Shown here piece by piece: positions 20,398 through 28,310 of a stretch of 61,810 nucleotides of DNA (position 1 is its first letter; the number at the start of each line of letters is the position of its first letter). Under the pieces are notes generated by a model. The model did not search any database and was not told the origin of the DNA. It saw only the letters and a list, made by a program, of their open reading frames with translations. Source of the stretch: Burkholderiales bacterium 67-32 (GTDB lineage: Bacteria > Pseudomonadota > Gammaproteobacteria > Burkholderiales > Burkholderiaceae_B); the NCBI GenBank assembly GCA_001898625.1, contig MKUP01000019.1, positions 1 to 61,810 on the forward strand. Reading direction: 5' to 3'. The position numbers and the translations under genes were made by a program.

Positions 20398-21690
20398 ATG
20401 TACAAGAACCAGGAAATCCTCGACTACACGGTCGGCGCCAAGAACGGTCCCGCCGACGGCTATGCCTGGCCGGCGGACGACCACCTGATCCCCGACTGGG
20501 TCTACACCAGCCAATCGGTGTACGAGCGCGAGATGGAGCGCATCTTCAAGGGCCGCGCGTGGAACTTCGTCGCGCTGGAGGCCGAGATCCCCAACCCGGG
20601 CGACTACAAGCGTTCCTACGTCGGCCCCGTCCCCGTCGTGGTCTCGCGCGCCGACGACGGCAGCATCCACGTCTTCGAGAACCGCTGCGCGCACCGCGGC
20701 GCGGAATTCTGCCGCAGCAGCCGGGGCCATGCGAAGGAATTCGTCTGCCCCTACCACCAGTGGTCCTACGACCTGAAGGGCAACCTGCAGGGCATTCCCT
20801 TCAAACGCGGCGTGAACAAGCAGGGCGGCATGCCGCGCGAGTTCCGCAACGAGGAGCACGGCCTGCTCAAGCTGCACGTCACCACCCGGCACGGCGTGAT
20901 CTTCGCGTCGTACTCGCCCGACGTGGAGCCGCTGGAGGAATACCTGACGCCCGAGATCCTGAAGGACTTCGACGTCGTCTTCCCCGGCAAGCCGCTCAAG
21001 ATCCTGGGCTATTACAAGAACGAGTTGCCCTGCAACTGGAAGATGTATCACGAGAACCTGAAGGATCCGTACCACGCCACGCTGCTGCACTCGTTCCTGG
21101 TGGTGTTCGGCCTGCTGGTCGCGGGCAACGATTCGGCCATGATCGCCGACCCCGTGCACCACCGGCACGGCACCATGGCCTCGGCCAAGAAGGAAGACAA
21201 GTACGCCGCCGTCAGCGAGGAGAACAAGAAGGAGATGCGCTCCTTCCACGACATGCGGCTGCAGGACGACCGCTTCCTGGAGTTCGTGAAGGAATTCGAC
21301 TCGCCCTGGTCGGTGACCATGCAGACCATCTGGCCCAACCTGGTCGTGCAGCGGGAGATGAACACGCTGGGCGTACGCCAGATCGTGCCCAACGGCCCCC
21401 ACAGCATGCTGATGACCTGGACCATGTTCGGCTACGAGGACGACACGCCCGAGATGACCCGGCACCGCCTGCGCCAGGGCAACCTGATGGGGCCCGCGGG
21501 CTTCCTGGGCCTGGAGGACAACGAGGCCATGAAGTTCGTGCAGGAGGGCGTGCGGCGCAGCAGCCTGGACATGAACGTCGTGAAGCTGGACGCGGGCAAC
21601 GTCGGCACGGCCACGTCGCTGATCTCGGAAGCCGCCATACGCGGCATGTACCAGTACTACAGAGAAGTCATGGGATGGGAAAAAGCATGA
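20398..21690 (+). CDS. Rieske oxygenase alpha subunit (6-hydroxypicolinate 3-monooxygenase)
   Basis: Terminal oxygenase large subunit, 430 residues. The Rieske cluster ligands are C97-x-H99 and C117-x2-H120. The mononuclear iron site shows D223-PY-H226-ATLL-H231. It is preceded by GAACGAAAGGAAG. The predicted role is 3-hydroxylation of 6-hydroxypicolinate to 3,6-dihydroxypicolinate. The ring-hydroxylating class is clear; the substrate comes from the adjacent picC and nicX genes. The stop overlaps the beta-subunit start. Confidence 0.9.
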   Translation: MYKNQEILDYTVGAKNGPADGYAWPADDHLIPDWVYTSQSVYEREMERIFKGRAWNFVALEAEIPNPGDYKRSYVGPVPVVVSRADDGSIHVFENRCAHRGAEFCRSSRGHAKEFVCPYHQWSYDLKGNLQGIPFKRGVNKQGGMPREFRNEEHGLLKLHVTTRHGVIFASYSPDVEPLEEYLTPEILKDFDVVFPGKPLKILGYYKNELPCNWKMYHENLKDPYHATLLHSFLVVFGLLVAGNDSAMIADPVHHRHGTMASAKKEDKYAAVSEENKKEMRSFHDMRLQDDRFLEFVKEFDSPWSVTMQTIWPNLVVQREMNTLGVRQIVPNGPHSMLMTWTMFGYEDDTPEMTRHRLRQGNLMGPAGFLGLEDNEAMKFVQEGVRRSSLDMNVVKLDAGNVGTATSLISEAAIRGMYQYYREVMGWEKA

Positions 21691-22208
21691 TGACATTGCA
21701 GCTTTCAGGCTATGCGCCCTCGCGGGTGGACGCGCGGCGGGCGGCGGAGCTGCGGCCGCTGGTCGAGCATTTCAACATCGAGTACTGCGCGGTGCTGGAC
21801 AGCGGCCACATCGAGGAATGGCCGCGCTTCTTCACCGAGGACTGCATCTACCGGATCACCGCGCGCGAGAACGCCGAGCTGGACATGCCGGTGGGGCTGG
21901 TCTATGCCGAGGGACGCCCCATGCTGCACGACCGGGCGGTGGCGATCTCGCGCACGCAGATGTTCGCGCCCCGCACCATGACCCATCTCCTGTCCGCCCC
22001 CCGCATCGTCGGCGAGGACGGACAGGAAATCTGGGCCCAATGCAACTACGTGCTGTTCCAGACCCTGGTGGAAGGTCCCACCACGCTGCACCTGGCCGGC
22101 ACCTACCACGACCGGTTCGTCCGCGACGGCGACGAACTGCTGCTGCGGGAGAGGCAGGTCATCCACGAATCGTCGGTGATCGCCAACGACCTCGTCTACC
22201 CCGTCTAG
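21687..22208 (+). CDS. Rieske oxygenase beta subunit
   Basis: Small subunit of the ring-hydroxylating oxygenase (NTF2-like fold), 173 residues. Family features are HFNIEYCAVLDSGHIEEWPRFF and LVYAEGRPMLHDRAVAI. The start ATG at 21687 overlaps the alpha stop (ATGA), so the two subunits are likely made in equal amounts by coupling. Confidence 0.88.
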   Translation: MMTLQLSGYAPSRVDARRAAELRPLVEHFNIEYCAVLDSGHIEEWPRFFTEDCIYRITARENAELDMPVGLVYAEGRPMLHDRAVAISRTQMFAPRTMTHLLSAPRIVGEDGQEIWAQCNYVLFQTLVEGPTTLHLAGTYHDRFVRDGDELLLRERQVIHESSVIANDLVYPV

Positions 22209-22219
22209 GAGGAATGGAA

Positions 22220-23182
22220 TTGACTACCCTACGCAAGATCGCGCTGGAAGAACACTTCATGATGCCGGGCTTCGAGACCTACTCGAAGGCCTTCCTGAAC
22301 TTCATCGACCCGGCCACCATGAAGGAGCTGGGCCAGCGGCTGGCCGACTTCGACACGCTGCGGCTCGATGAAATGGACCGGGCGGGCATCGAGCTCGTCG
22401 TGCTGTCTCAGTCCGGGCCGGGCGTGCAGGCCGAGCCCGACACCGCGCTCGCGCTGCGCCGGGCACGCGAGAACAACGACTTCCTGGCCGAGCGGATCGC
22501 GCGGCGACCCGACCGCTACGCCGGCTTCGCCATGCTGCCCATGCACGATCCTCACGAGGCGGCGCGCGAACTGGAACGCAGCGTGAAGCAGCTGGGATTC
22601 AAGGGCTCGCTGGTGAACGGCCACACGCTGGGACGCTACTACGAAGGCCGCGAATACGATCCGTTCTGGGAACGGATGCAGGAGCTGGACGTGCCCATGT
22701 ACCTGCACCCCATCGACCCGTGGAAGCCGCTGCACGCGCTGGACGGCGCGCCGGTGCTGGCCGGTGCCAGCTGGGGCTGGGGCGTCGAGACCGCCAGCCA
22801 TGCGCTGCGCATGGTGTTCGGCGGCGTGTTCGACCGCTTCCCCCGGCTCAAGGTCATCCTGGGCCACATGGGCGAGGGCCTGCCCTTCCAGCGCTGGCGC
22901 TTCGACAGCCGCTTCGCCGCCTACCCCTACGGCATCAGCCTGCAACGGCGGCCGTCGGACTACATCGGCTCCAACCTGCTCATCACCACCTCGGGCGTGT
23001 GCTCGCACCCCACGCTGGTCGGCGCGGTGGGCGAGATGGGCGTCGATGCCGTGATGTTCTCGGTCGACTATCCGTACGAATCGACCGAGGCCGCCGCCCG
23101 CTTCATCGACACCGCTCCCCTGGAACCCGCTCAACTCGAAGCCATCTGCCATGGCAACGCGGCCCGTATCCTGGGCCTGTGA
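22220..23182 (+). CDS. picC: 3,6-dihydroxypicolinate decarboxylase (amidohydrolase-2 family)
   Basis: A 320-residue TIM-barrel metal-dependent decarboxylase of the amidohydrolase-2 family. It contains ALEEHF at the start, LHPIDPW near 165, HMGEGLPFQRWRFD near 218 and SVDYPYES near 283. It should remove CO2 from 3,6-dihydroxypicolinate to give 2,5-dihydroxypyridine, the NicX substrate. I choose a TTG start: AGGAGG lies at 22207-22212, ideally spaced from TTG 22220 but directly against the in-frame ATG at 22214. Related decarboxylases act on resorcylate and gallate-type acids, so the substrate call rests on context. Confidence 0.82.
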   Translation: MTTLRKIALEEHFMMPGFETYSKAFLNFIDPATMKELGQRLADFDTLRLDEMDRAGIELVVLSQSGPGVQAEPDTALALRRARENNDFLAERIARRPDRYAGFAMLPMHDPHEAARELERSVKQLGFKGSLVNGHTLGRYYEGREYDPFWERMQELDVPMYLHPIDPWKPLHALDGAPVLAGASWGWGVETASHALRMVFGGVFDRFPRLKVILGHMGEGLPFQRWRFDSRFAAYPYGISLQRRPSDYIGSNLLITTSGVCSHPTLVGAVGEMGVDAVMFSVDYPYESTEAAARFIDTAPLEPAQLEAICHGNAARILGL

Positions 23183-23273
23183 CCCGCAACCGACGGCGAT
23201 CCCGGCCATGCCGGCCATGCCGGCCGGCGCCTATTCATTGATACGGCGGCCTCTTCCTTACAACGAGCCCTTC

Positions 23274-24101
23274 ATGTCGAACAGTCAACTCCTCTACGGC
23301 ACCAACGTGCGCGCCAACGGCATCCGCCAGCACTACCTGCGCTACGGCGGCGCCGACGGCGAACGCGCCTCGCGCGATCCTGTCATCGTCGTCCCCGGCA
23401 TCACCAGCCCCGCCATCACCTGGGGCTTCGTGGGCGAACGCCTGGGCCGGCATTTCGATACCTATGTCCTCGACGTGCGCGGCCGCGGCCTGTCCACCGC
23501 CGCTCCCGGCCTCGATTACAGCCTGGACGCCCAGGCCGAGGACCTGATCGCGCTGGCCGAGGCGCTGGGCCTGGCACGTGCCAGCGTGGTGGGTCACTCC
23601 ATGGGCGCCCGCATCGGCCTGCGCGCCGCGCGCATCGGCATGCCCGCCATGGCCCGCCTGGTGGCGGTCGATCCGCCTGTTTCCGGTCCCGGCCGCCGCC
23701 CCTACCCCGCCAAGCTGCCCTGGTACGTCGACTCGATGAAGGCCGCGCGCGCCGGCATGGACTGGACCGCCATGCGCGAGTATTGCCCCACCTGGACCGA
23801 GGAACAGCTGCGGCTGCGCGCCGAATGGCTGCACACCTGCGACGAAGAGGCGGTACTGGCCAGCTTCGAGGGCTTCCATACCGACGACATCCACGCCGAC
23901 CTGCCCGCGATCCGGCAGCCCGTGCTGCTGATGACCGCCGAGCGGGGCGGCGTGGTCGAGGATGCCGACGTGGCGGAATTCGGGCGCCACCTGGCCTCGA
24001 TGCAGACCGTGCGCGTGCCCGGTGCCGGCCACATGATCCCGTGGGACAACGAGGAAGGTTTCTACCAGGCCTTCGGCACGTTCCTCGGCGTTTCGATCTG
24101 A
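23274..24101 (+). CDS. nicD: N-formylmaleamate deformylase (alpha/beta hydrolase)
   Basis: A 275-residue alpha/beta hydrolase closely matching Pseudomonas putida NicD as I remember it, for example RANGIRQHYLRYGG and PGITSPAITWGFV. The catalytic triad is Ser109 (GHSMG), Asp133 (VDPP) and His253 (AGHMIPWD). It cleaves N-formylmaleamate to maleamate and formate. It is called PicE in the picolinate system. The start is set at MSNSQLLYG after ACGAG; the open frame extends 123 bp upstream without support. Confidence 0.93.
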   Translation: MSNSQLLYGTNVRANGIRQHYLRYGGADGERASRDPVIVVPGITSPAITWGFVGERLGRHFDTYVLDVRGRGLSTAAPGLDYSLDAQAEDLIALAEALGLARASVVGHSMGARIGLRAARIGMPAMARLVAVDPPVSGPGRRPYPAKLPWYVDSMKAARAGMDWTAMREYCPTWTEEQLRLRAEWLHTCDEEAVLASFEGFHTDDIHADLPAIRQPVLLMTAERGGVVEDADVAEFGRHLASMQTVRVPGAGHMIPWDNEEGFYQAFGTFLGVSI

Positions 24102-24135
24102 GATCCCTTCCCACCTCCAGACCACAGGCAAAACC

Positions 24136-25167
24136 ATGGCCATCAGCGACTATCCGTTCATCGAAGCCTGGCGCCAGGTGCTGACGCTGTCCCGCCTGGA
24201 GGCGGGGCAGACCGTGACCATCCTGACCAGCGCGTCCACCCATCCGCAGACCCTGTCGTGCGCCACCATCGCCGCGCAGTCCCTGGGCGCCATCGTCAAC
24301 CGGCTGGATCTTCCCCCGGTCAACGGCGAAAAGGCCTTGAGCCGGGACTCCCTGGCCTACCTGGGCACGACGCCCCTGACCGGCAACCATGCCGCCATCG
24401 CCGCGCTGAAGGCCAGCGACCTCGTCCTGGACCTGATGACCCTGCTCTTCTCGCCCGAACAGCACGAGATCCTGCAGGCCGGGACCAAGATCCTGCTGGC
24501 GGTCGAGCCGCCCGAAGTGCTGATGCGCATGGTCCCCACCCTGGCGGACAAGACCCGCGTCACCGCCGCCGCCGCGCGCATCCAGGCCGCCCGCGAGATG
24601 CGCGTGCGCTCGGCCGCCGGCACCGACCTGCGCTGTCCGCTGGGCGAGTTCCCCGCCATCAGCGAATATGGCTTCGTCGACGAACCCGGGCGCTGGGACC
24701 ACTGGCCCAGCGGCTTCGCGCTGACCTGGCCCGACGAGGGCGGCGCCAGCGGCCGCATCGTCATCGACCGCGGCGACATCCTCCTGCCGCAGAAATGCTA
24801 CGTCGACGATCCCATCGCGCTCACAGTGGAGAACGGCTACGCCGTGCGCATCGAGGGCGGCCTGTCCGCCGATCTGCTCAACGACTACATGGCGTCCTTC
24901 GACGATCCCGAGGCCTACGCGATCTCGCACATAGGCTGGGGATTGCAGCCGCGCGCGCGCTGGTCCACACTGGGGCTCTACGACCGCGAGGCCACCATAG
25001 GCATGGATGCCCGCGCCTTCGAAGGCAACTTCCTGTTCTCGCTCGGCCCCAACAACGAGGCCGGCGGCAGCCGCACCACCGCCTGCCACATCGACATCCC
25101 GCTGCGCCGCTGCACCGTCAGCCTGGACGGGCGGGACATGGTCGTGGAAGGCAAGGTCCTCGACTAG
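24136..25167 (+). CDS. nicX: 2,5-dihydroxypyridine 5,6-dioxygenase
   Basis: A 343-residue Fe(II) extradiol-type dioxygenase that opens 2,5-dihydroxypyridine to N-formylmaleamate. His265 (ISHIGWG), His318 and Asp320 (CHID) coincide with the iron ligands I recall for P. putida NicX. Blocks such as ILLAVEPPEVL and EYGFVDEPGRWDHWPSGF are diagnostic of the family. It is called PicD in picolinate degradation. It lies 34 bp after nicD. Confidence 0.95.
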   Translation: MAISDYPFIEAWRQVLTLSRLEAGQTVTILTSASTHPQTLSCATIAAQSLGAIVNRLDLPPVNGEKALSRDSLAYLGTTPLTGNHAAIAALKASDLVLDLMTLLFSPEQHEILQAGTKILLAVEPPEVLMRMVPTLADKTRVTAAAARIQAAREMRVRSAAGTDLRCPLGEFPAISEYGFVDEPGRWDHWPSGFALTWPDEGGASGRIVIDRGDILLPQKCYVDDPIALTVENGYAVRIEGGLSADLLNDYMASFDDPEAYAISHIGWGLQPRARWSTLGLYDREATIGMDARAFEGNFLFSLGPNNEAGGSRTTACHIDIPLRRCTVSLDGRDMVVEGKVLD

Positions 25168-25180
25168 ACACGGAGCCATC

Positions 25181-25813
25181 ATGCACAAGGAAATCTCGAC
25201 CTACCAGCGCCAGGGATTCGGCGCCGACCTCGAACTGCGGGGCCCGGCCGCACTGCTCATCGTCGACTTCGTCAACGGCTTCGCCGATCCGGCCATGTTC
25301 GGCGGCGGCAACATCCGCGACGCCATCGAGCGGACCACGGTCCTGCTGGCCGAGGCCCGCAGGCTGGGATGGCCCGTGGCCCACACGCGCATCGTGTTCG
25401 CCGACGACGACGCCGATGGCAACGTCTTCACGGAAAAGGTGCCCGGCCTGCTGAAACTGAAGGAGCACGACGCCGCCAGCGCCATCGTTCCCGAACTGGC
25501 CCCGGCTCCCGGCGAACTCGTGGTGCGCAAGACGCTGCCCTCGGCCTTCTTCGGCACCACGCTGGCCGCATGGCTGACGCAGCGCGGCGTGCGCACGCTG
25601 ATCGTGGCCGGCGCGGTCACCAGCGGCTGCGTGCGCGCCAGCGTCGTGGACGCCATGTGCCATGGCCTGCGCCCCATCGTCGTCTCGGACTGCGTGGGCG
25701 ACCGGGCGCTGGGCCCGCACGAGGCCAACCTGTTCGACATGCAGCAGAAATACGCCGCCGTCATGCCGCGCGACGAAGTGCTGAAGGCACTGGGAGCGGC
25801 CGCCAGCCGCTGA
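25181..25813 (+). CDS. nicF: Maleamate amidohydrolase (isochorismatase superfamily)
   Basis: A 210-residue cysteine hydrolase with catalytic Asp29 (LIVDF), Lys117 (VVRK) and Cys150 (VTSGC). It converts maleamate to maleate and ammonia, releasing the ring nitrogen. A GGAG site precedes the ATG, 13 bp after nicX. It is the last enzyme gene of the operon; the next step, maleate to fumarate, has no gene here. Confidence 0.92.
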   Translation: MHKEISTYQRQGFGADLELRGPAALLIVDFVNGFADPAMFGGGNIRDAIERTTVLLAEARRLGWPVAHTRIVFADDDADGNVFTEKVPGLLKLKEHDAASAIVPELAPAPGELVVRKTLPSAFFGTTLAAWLTQRGVRTLIVAGAVTSGCVRASVVDAMCHGLRPIVVSDCVGDRALGPHEANLFDMQQKYAAVMPRDEVLKALGAAASR

Positions 25814-25837
25814 TCCATCGGGCGGGGCCGGCGGTCC

Positions 25838-25849
25838 GCAGTATACTGA
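25838..25849. promoter_or_regulatory. Probable PicR autoregulatory operator
   Basis: GCAG-TATA-CTGA contains the perfect palindrome CAGTATACTG at 25839-25848. A -10-like TAAAAT lies at 25851-25856. The site is 55 bp upstream of the MarR gene and shares 12 of 14 bases (CAGTATACTGACTA register) with each of the sites at 12072 and 18781. Confidence 0.6.
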
Positions 25850-25903
25850 CTAAAATGCGTCGATCTTCATCGGCGCCGGTATATCTGCGAAGCACCCCCA
25901 ACG

Positions 25904-26413
25904 ATGATCCATGACGAAGCGGGTTCCAACGACCACGACACCTCCTCCCCTCCCTTCGATCCCGCCGAACAGGTGCTCTGGTCGCGCTCGGGATACCTGG
26001 TCCGCCGCCTGAACCAGATCCACTATGCGATGTTCTTCGAAGAATGCAGCCATGAGATCACCCCGGTCCAGTACGGCATCCTGACCGCGCTGTCCTTGCA
26101 GCCCGGCAGCGACCAGAAGACGATCGGCCACGAACTCGGCCTGGACCGCACCACCACCGCCGACGTCGTCAAGCGGCTCGAACGCAAGGGTTACCTGACC
26201 CGCCGCGTCGACCCCGACGACCGTCGCTCGCGGCAATCCTTCATCACCGAGGAAGGGCTGCGCGTCATGGGCCAGTTGCAGGCAGGCATGACGCGGGCCC
26301 AGCAACGGCTGATCTCGCCGCTCAGCAAGAAGGACCAGGACACGTTCATGCGCCTGCTCTCGAAGCTGGTGCAGGCCAACAACCACTACGGGCGCGCGGC
26401 CGCCGACCTCTGA
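25904..26413 (+). CDS. picR: MarR-family repressor of the picolinate genes
   Basis: A 169-residue MarR protein. The winged helix includes TIGHELGLDRTTTADVVKRLERKGYL with the wing DPDDRRSRQSF. NicR and PicR, its functional relatives, repress pyridine-carboxylate catabolic genes until a pathway intermediate binds. Its position right after nicF and the recurrent dyads at 12092, 18780 and 25838 support that role. The start ATG has no obvious ribosome binding site. Its 3' end overlaps the convergent LysR gene by 28 bp. Confidence 0.85.
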   Translation: MIHDEAGSNDHDTSSPPFDPAEQVLWSRSGYLVRRLNQIHYAMFFEECSHEITPVQYGILTALSLQPGSDQKTIGHELGLDRTTTADVVKRLERKGYLTRRVDPDDRRSRQSFITEEGLRVMGQLQAGMTRAQQRLISPLSKKDQDTFMRLLSKLVQANNHYGRAAADL

Positions 26414-27633
26414 TCCCTTGCCTCCGATTCGTCGCGGCATACCCGGCGGATCGCCTCGATCAGCAATTGCGCGCCGGGCGACGAATGTTCCTGCGTGCGG
26501 CGCAGGATGCCCATGGAACGCTCGGTGCCCGCCAGCACCACCGGCAGTTCGACCAGGATGCCCGCCCGCAGTTCGTGGGGAAACAACTGGCGCGAGGCCG
26601 CCGACAGCATGTCGGTCTCCAGCAGCAGCCCCCGGATCAGTGAAATGTCGGACGACTCCACCGCCACCTGCGGCTCCGGCAAGCCATGCTGCGCCAGGCA
26701 GGCGCCCAGCGCCTCGCGGGTGGGCGTTCCCTGCCTGGGCAACACCCACGCGGTTTCCATCAGATCGGCCAGATCCAGGGCAGCCGCTCCGGCCAGCGGA
26801 TGATCGCGGCGCGCCAGCACCACCATGGGCTCGCGCATCAACTGCTCGGCCACCAGCACGCTCTCCAGGGGTTCGACCGGCAGGGCTCCCACCAGGAAGT
26901 CCACTTCGCCCAGCCTCAGGCCGGCCACCAGAGTGTCCATGGGTGCCTCCAGGGTGCGAACCTGCAGGCGCGGATACTGCGCCAGCACGCGCCCGACCGC
27001 GACCGGCAGCACGTAGGGCCGGCTGAACGGCAGCGCGCCCACCACCACCTGTCCCTCGATCACACCCTTCAATGCCGAGATCTCGGTGCCGGCCAGGCGC
27101 AGTTGCGCCAGCGCCCGCTTCACATGCGCCAGCAGGAGTTCGCCGCTTTCGTTCAGCGCGACGCCGGCATGCGCGCGGTCGAACAGAGGCACGCCGACGC
27201 TGGCCTCGAGATCGTACAGCGCCATGCTGGCGGCCGGTTGCGAAACGCCCACCGCCGCCGCGGCCGTGCTGATGTGCTTGCGCTCGGTGAAAGCGAACAG
27301 CAATTCCAGGCGCCGTTCGTGCACGGCCAGGAAAAAAAACGGCGCGGTGCGCAGCCGCGGCGCCGATTCGGGATAGCGCGCGGACAACACGTCGCAGGCC
27401 TGCTGGAGTTCCGCGAAGGCCAGTTCCGTCCGCCGATGCAGCGCCTGGCCGAAATCGGTCAATAGCCATTGGCGCGCGCCGCGCTCGAACAGCGCGACGC
27501 CGAACCAGCTCTCCAGTTCCTGCACCGAGCGCGACACGGCCGACTGGGCGCGGCGCAGTTCTTCGCTCGCGCGGACCAGATTCCCGTGACGCACCACGGC
27601 CAGAAAGGGGCGCAGGTGCTTGGTGTGCAGCAT
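26386..27633 (-). CDS. LysR-family regulator with two HTH domains
   Basis: 415 residues instead of the usual about 300. Residues 5-64 form a LysR winged helix (SEELRRAQSAVSRSVQELE). Residues 107-165 form a second one (STAAAAVGVSQPAASMALYDLE). The effector domain then begins near residue 193. A paralogue of the same build lies at 47855. It overlaps the upstream cysteine hydrolase gene by 1 bp, so it is probably the third gene of the cupin-hydrolase-regulator operon. Its C-terminal end overlaps picR convergently. Confidence 0.85.
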   Translation of the reverse strand: MLHTKHLRPFLAVVRHGNLVRASEELRRAQSAVSRSVQELESWFGVALFERGARQWLLTDFGQALHRRTELAFAELQQACDVLSARYPESAPRLRTAPFFFLAVHERRLELLFAFTERKHISTAAAAVGVSQPAASMALYDLEASVGVPLFDRAHAGVALNESGELLLAHVKRALAQLRLAGTEISALKGVIEGQVVVGALPFSRPYVLPVAVGRVLAQYPRLQVRTLEAPMDTLVAGLRLGEVDFLVGALPVEPLESVLVAEQLMREPMVVLARRDHPLAGAAALDLADLMETAWVLPRQGTPTREALGACLAQHGLPEPQVAVESSDISLIRGLLLETDMLSAASRQLFPHELRAGILVELPVVLAGTERSMGILRRTQEHSSPGAQLLIEAIRRVCRDESEARDQRSAAARP

Positions 27634-28298
27634 CAGAGCGCCGGCAAGGCATCGGCCGCCGCGTGGCTGCCGAACAGCCGCAGCAGTTCGGACGAGGTCG
27701 CGATCTCGCCGAAGTTCACCTTGACCGTCGACAACGTACCCTCGTGGCCCACCGGATTACCGCTGCCCACGCCATCCTCGGCCACCACGATGTGATAACC
27801 CAGAAAGAACCCATGCCTGAGGGTCGAATCGACGCAGACATTGGTGGCGACCCCCGTCATCACGAGCGTCTCGATGCCCCTTTCCTGCAACCGCGCGTGC
27901 AGCCCCGTCTCGTGAAAACCGCTGAACGTATGCTTGTCCACGACGACGTCGCCGTCGCGCGGCTGGATACGGAAGAAATCCGCCCCCCAGGTTCCTTCCA
28001 GGCAGCAGCCCTCGCCGTCCCTCATGGCGATATGGGCATCCGCCAGGTACTTGAAGTCGTAGATCGAACGCAGCCACGCGACGGTAGCCCCCGATCGCCT
28101 GGCTGCGTCCGCCAGCACGCCGATCCGGTCGGCGATGGCGGCATTCTCGTCCACCCGGATGGGATTGCGCCCGCTTTCGGCCCGGGTGCGCTGAAGATAG
28201 CCGCCCTGGGCGCAGAAATCGTTCTGCATGTCGACGATCATCAGGGCCGTGTGTCGCGGCCGCACCTTTTCCGCCAGCGTGCGTGGGATGTTGTTCAT
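27633..28298 (-). CDS. Isochorismatase-family cysteine hydrolase
   Basis: 221 residues. Catalytic Asp23 (MIVDMQNDF), Lys122 (VVDKHTFSGF) and Cys155 (GVATNVCVDST) are all present. It has the longer loop before the lysine seen in many amide or ureido-acid hydrolases of the superfamily. Its substrate is unknown. It lies 12 bp after a ring-dioxygenase-like cupin gene, so it may hydrolyse the ring-opened product. It is not close to the window's nicF beyond the fold. Confidence 0.85.
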   Translation of the reverse strand: MNNIPRTLAEKVRPRHTALMIVDMQNDFCAQGGYLQRTRAESGRNPIRVDENAAIADRIGVLADAARRSGATVAWLRSIYDFKYLADAHIAMRDGEGCCLEGTWGADFFRIQPRDGDVVVDKHTFSGFHETGLHARLQERGIETLVMTGVATNVCVDSTLRHGFFLGYHIVVAEDGVGSGNPVGHEGTLSTVKVNFGEIATSSELLRLFGSHAAADALPAL

Positions 28299-28310
28299 GG
28301 CTGCCCCTGC

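Noticed and set aside
23190-23226. Short tandem ATGCCGGCC repeats between picC and nicD
   Set aside because: Only about two copies; probably GC-rich slippage in a short spacer, with no sign of function.
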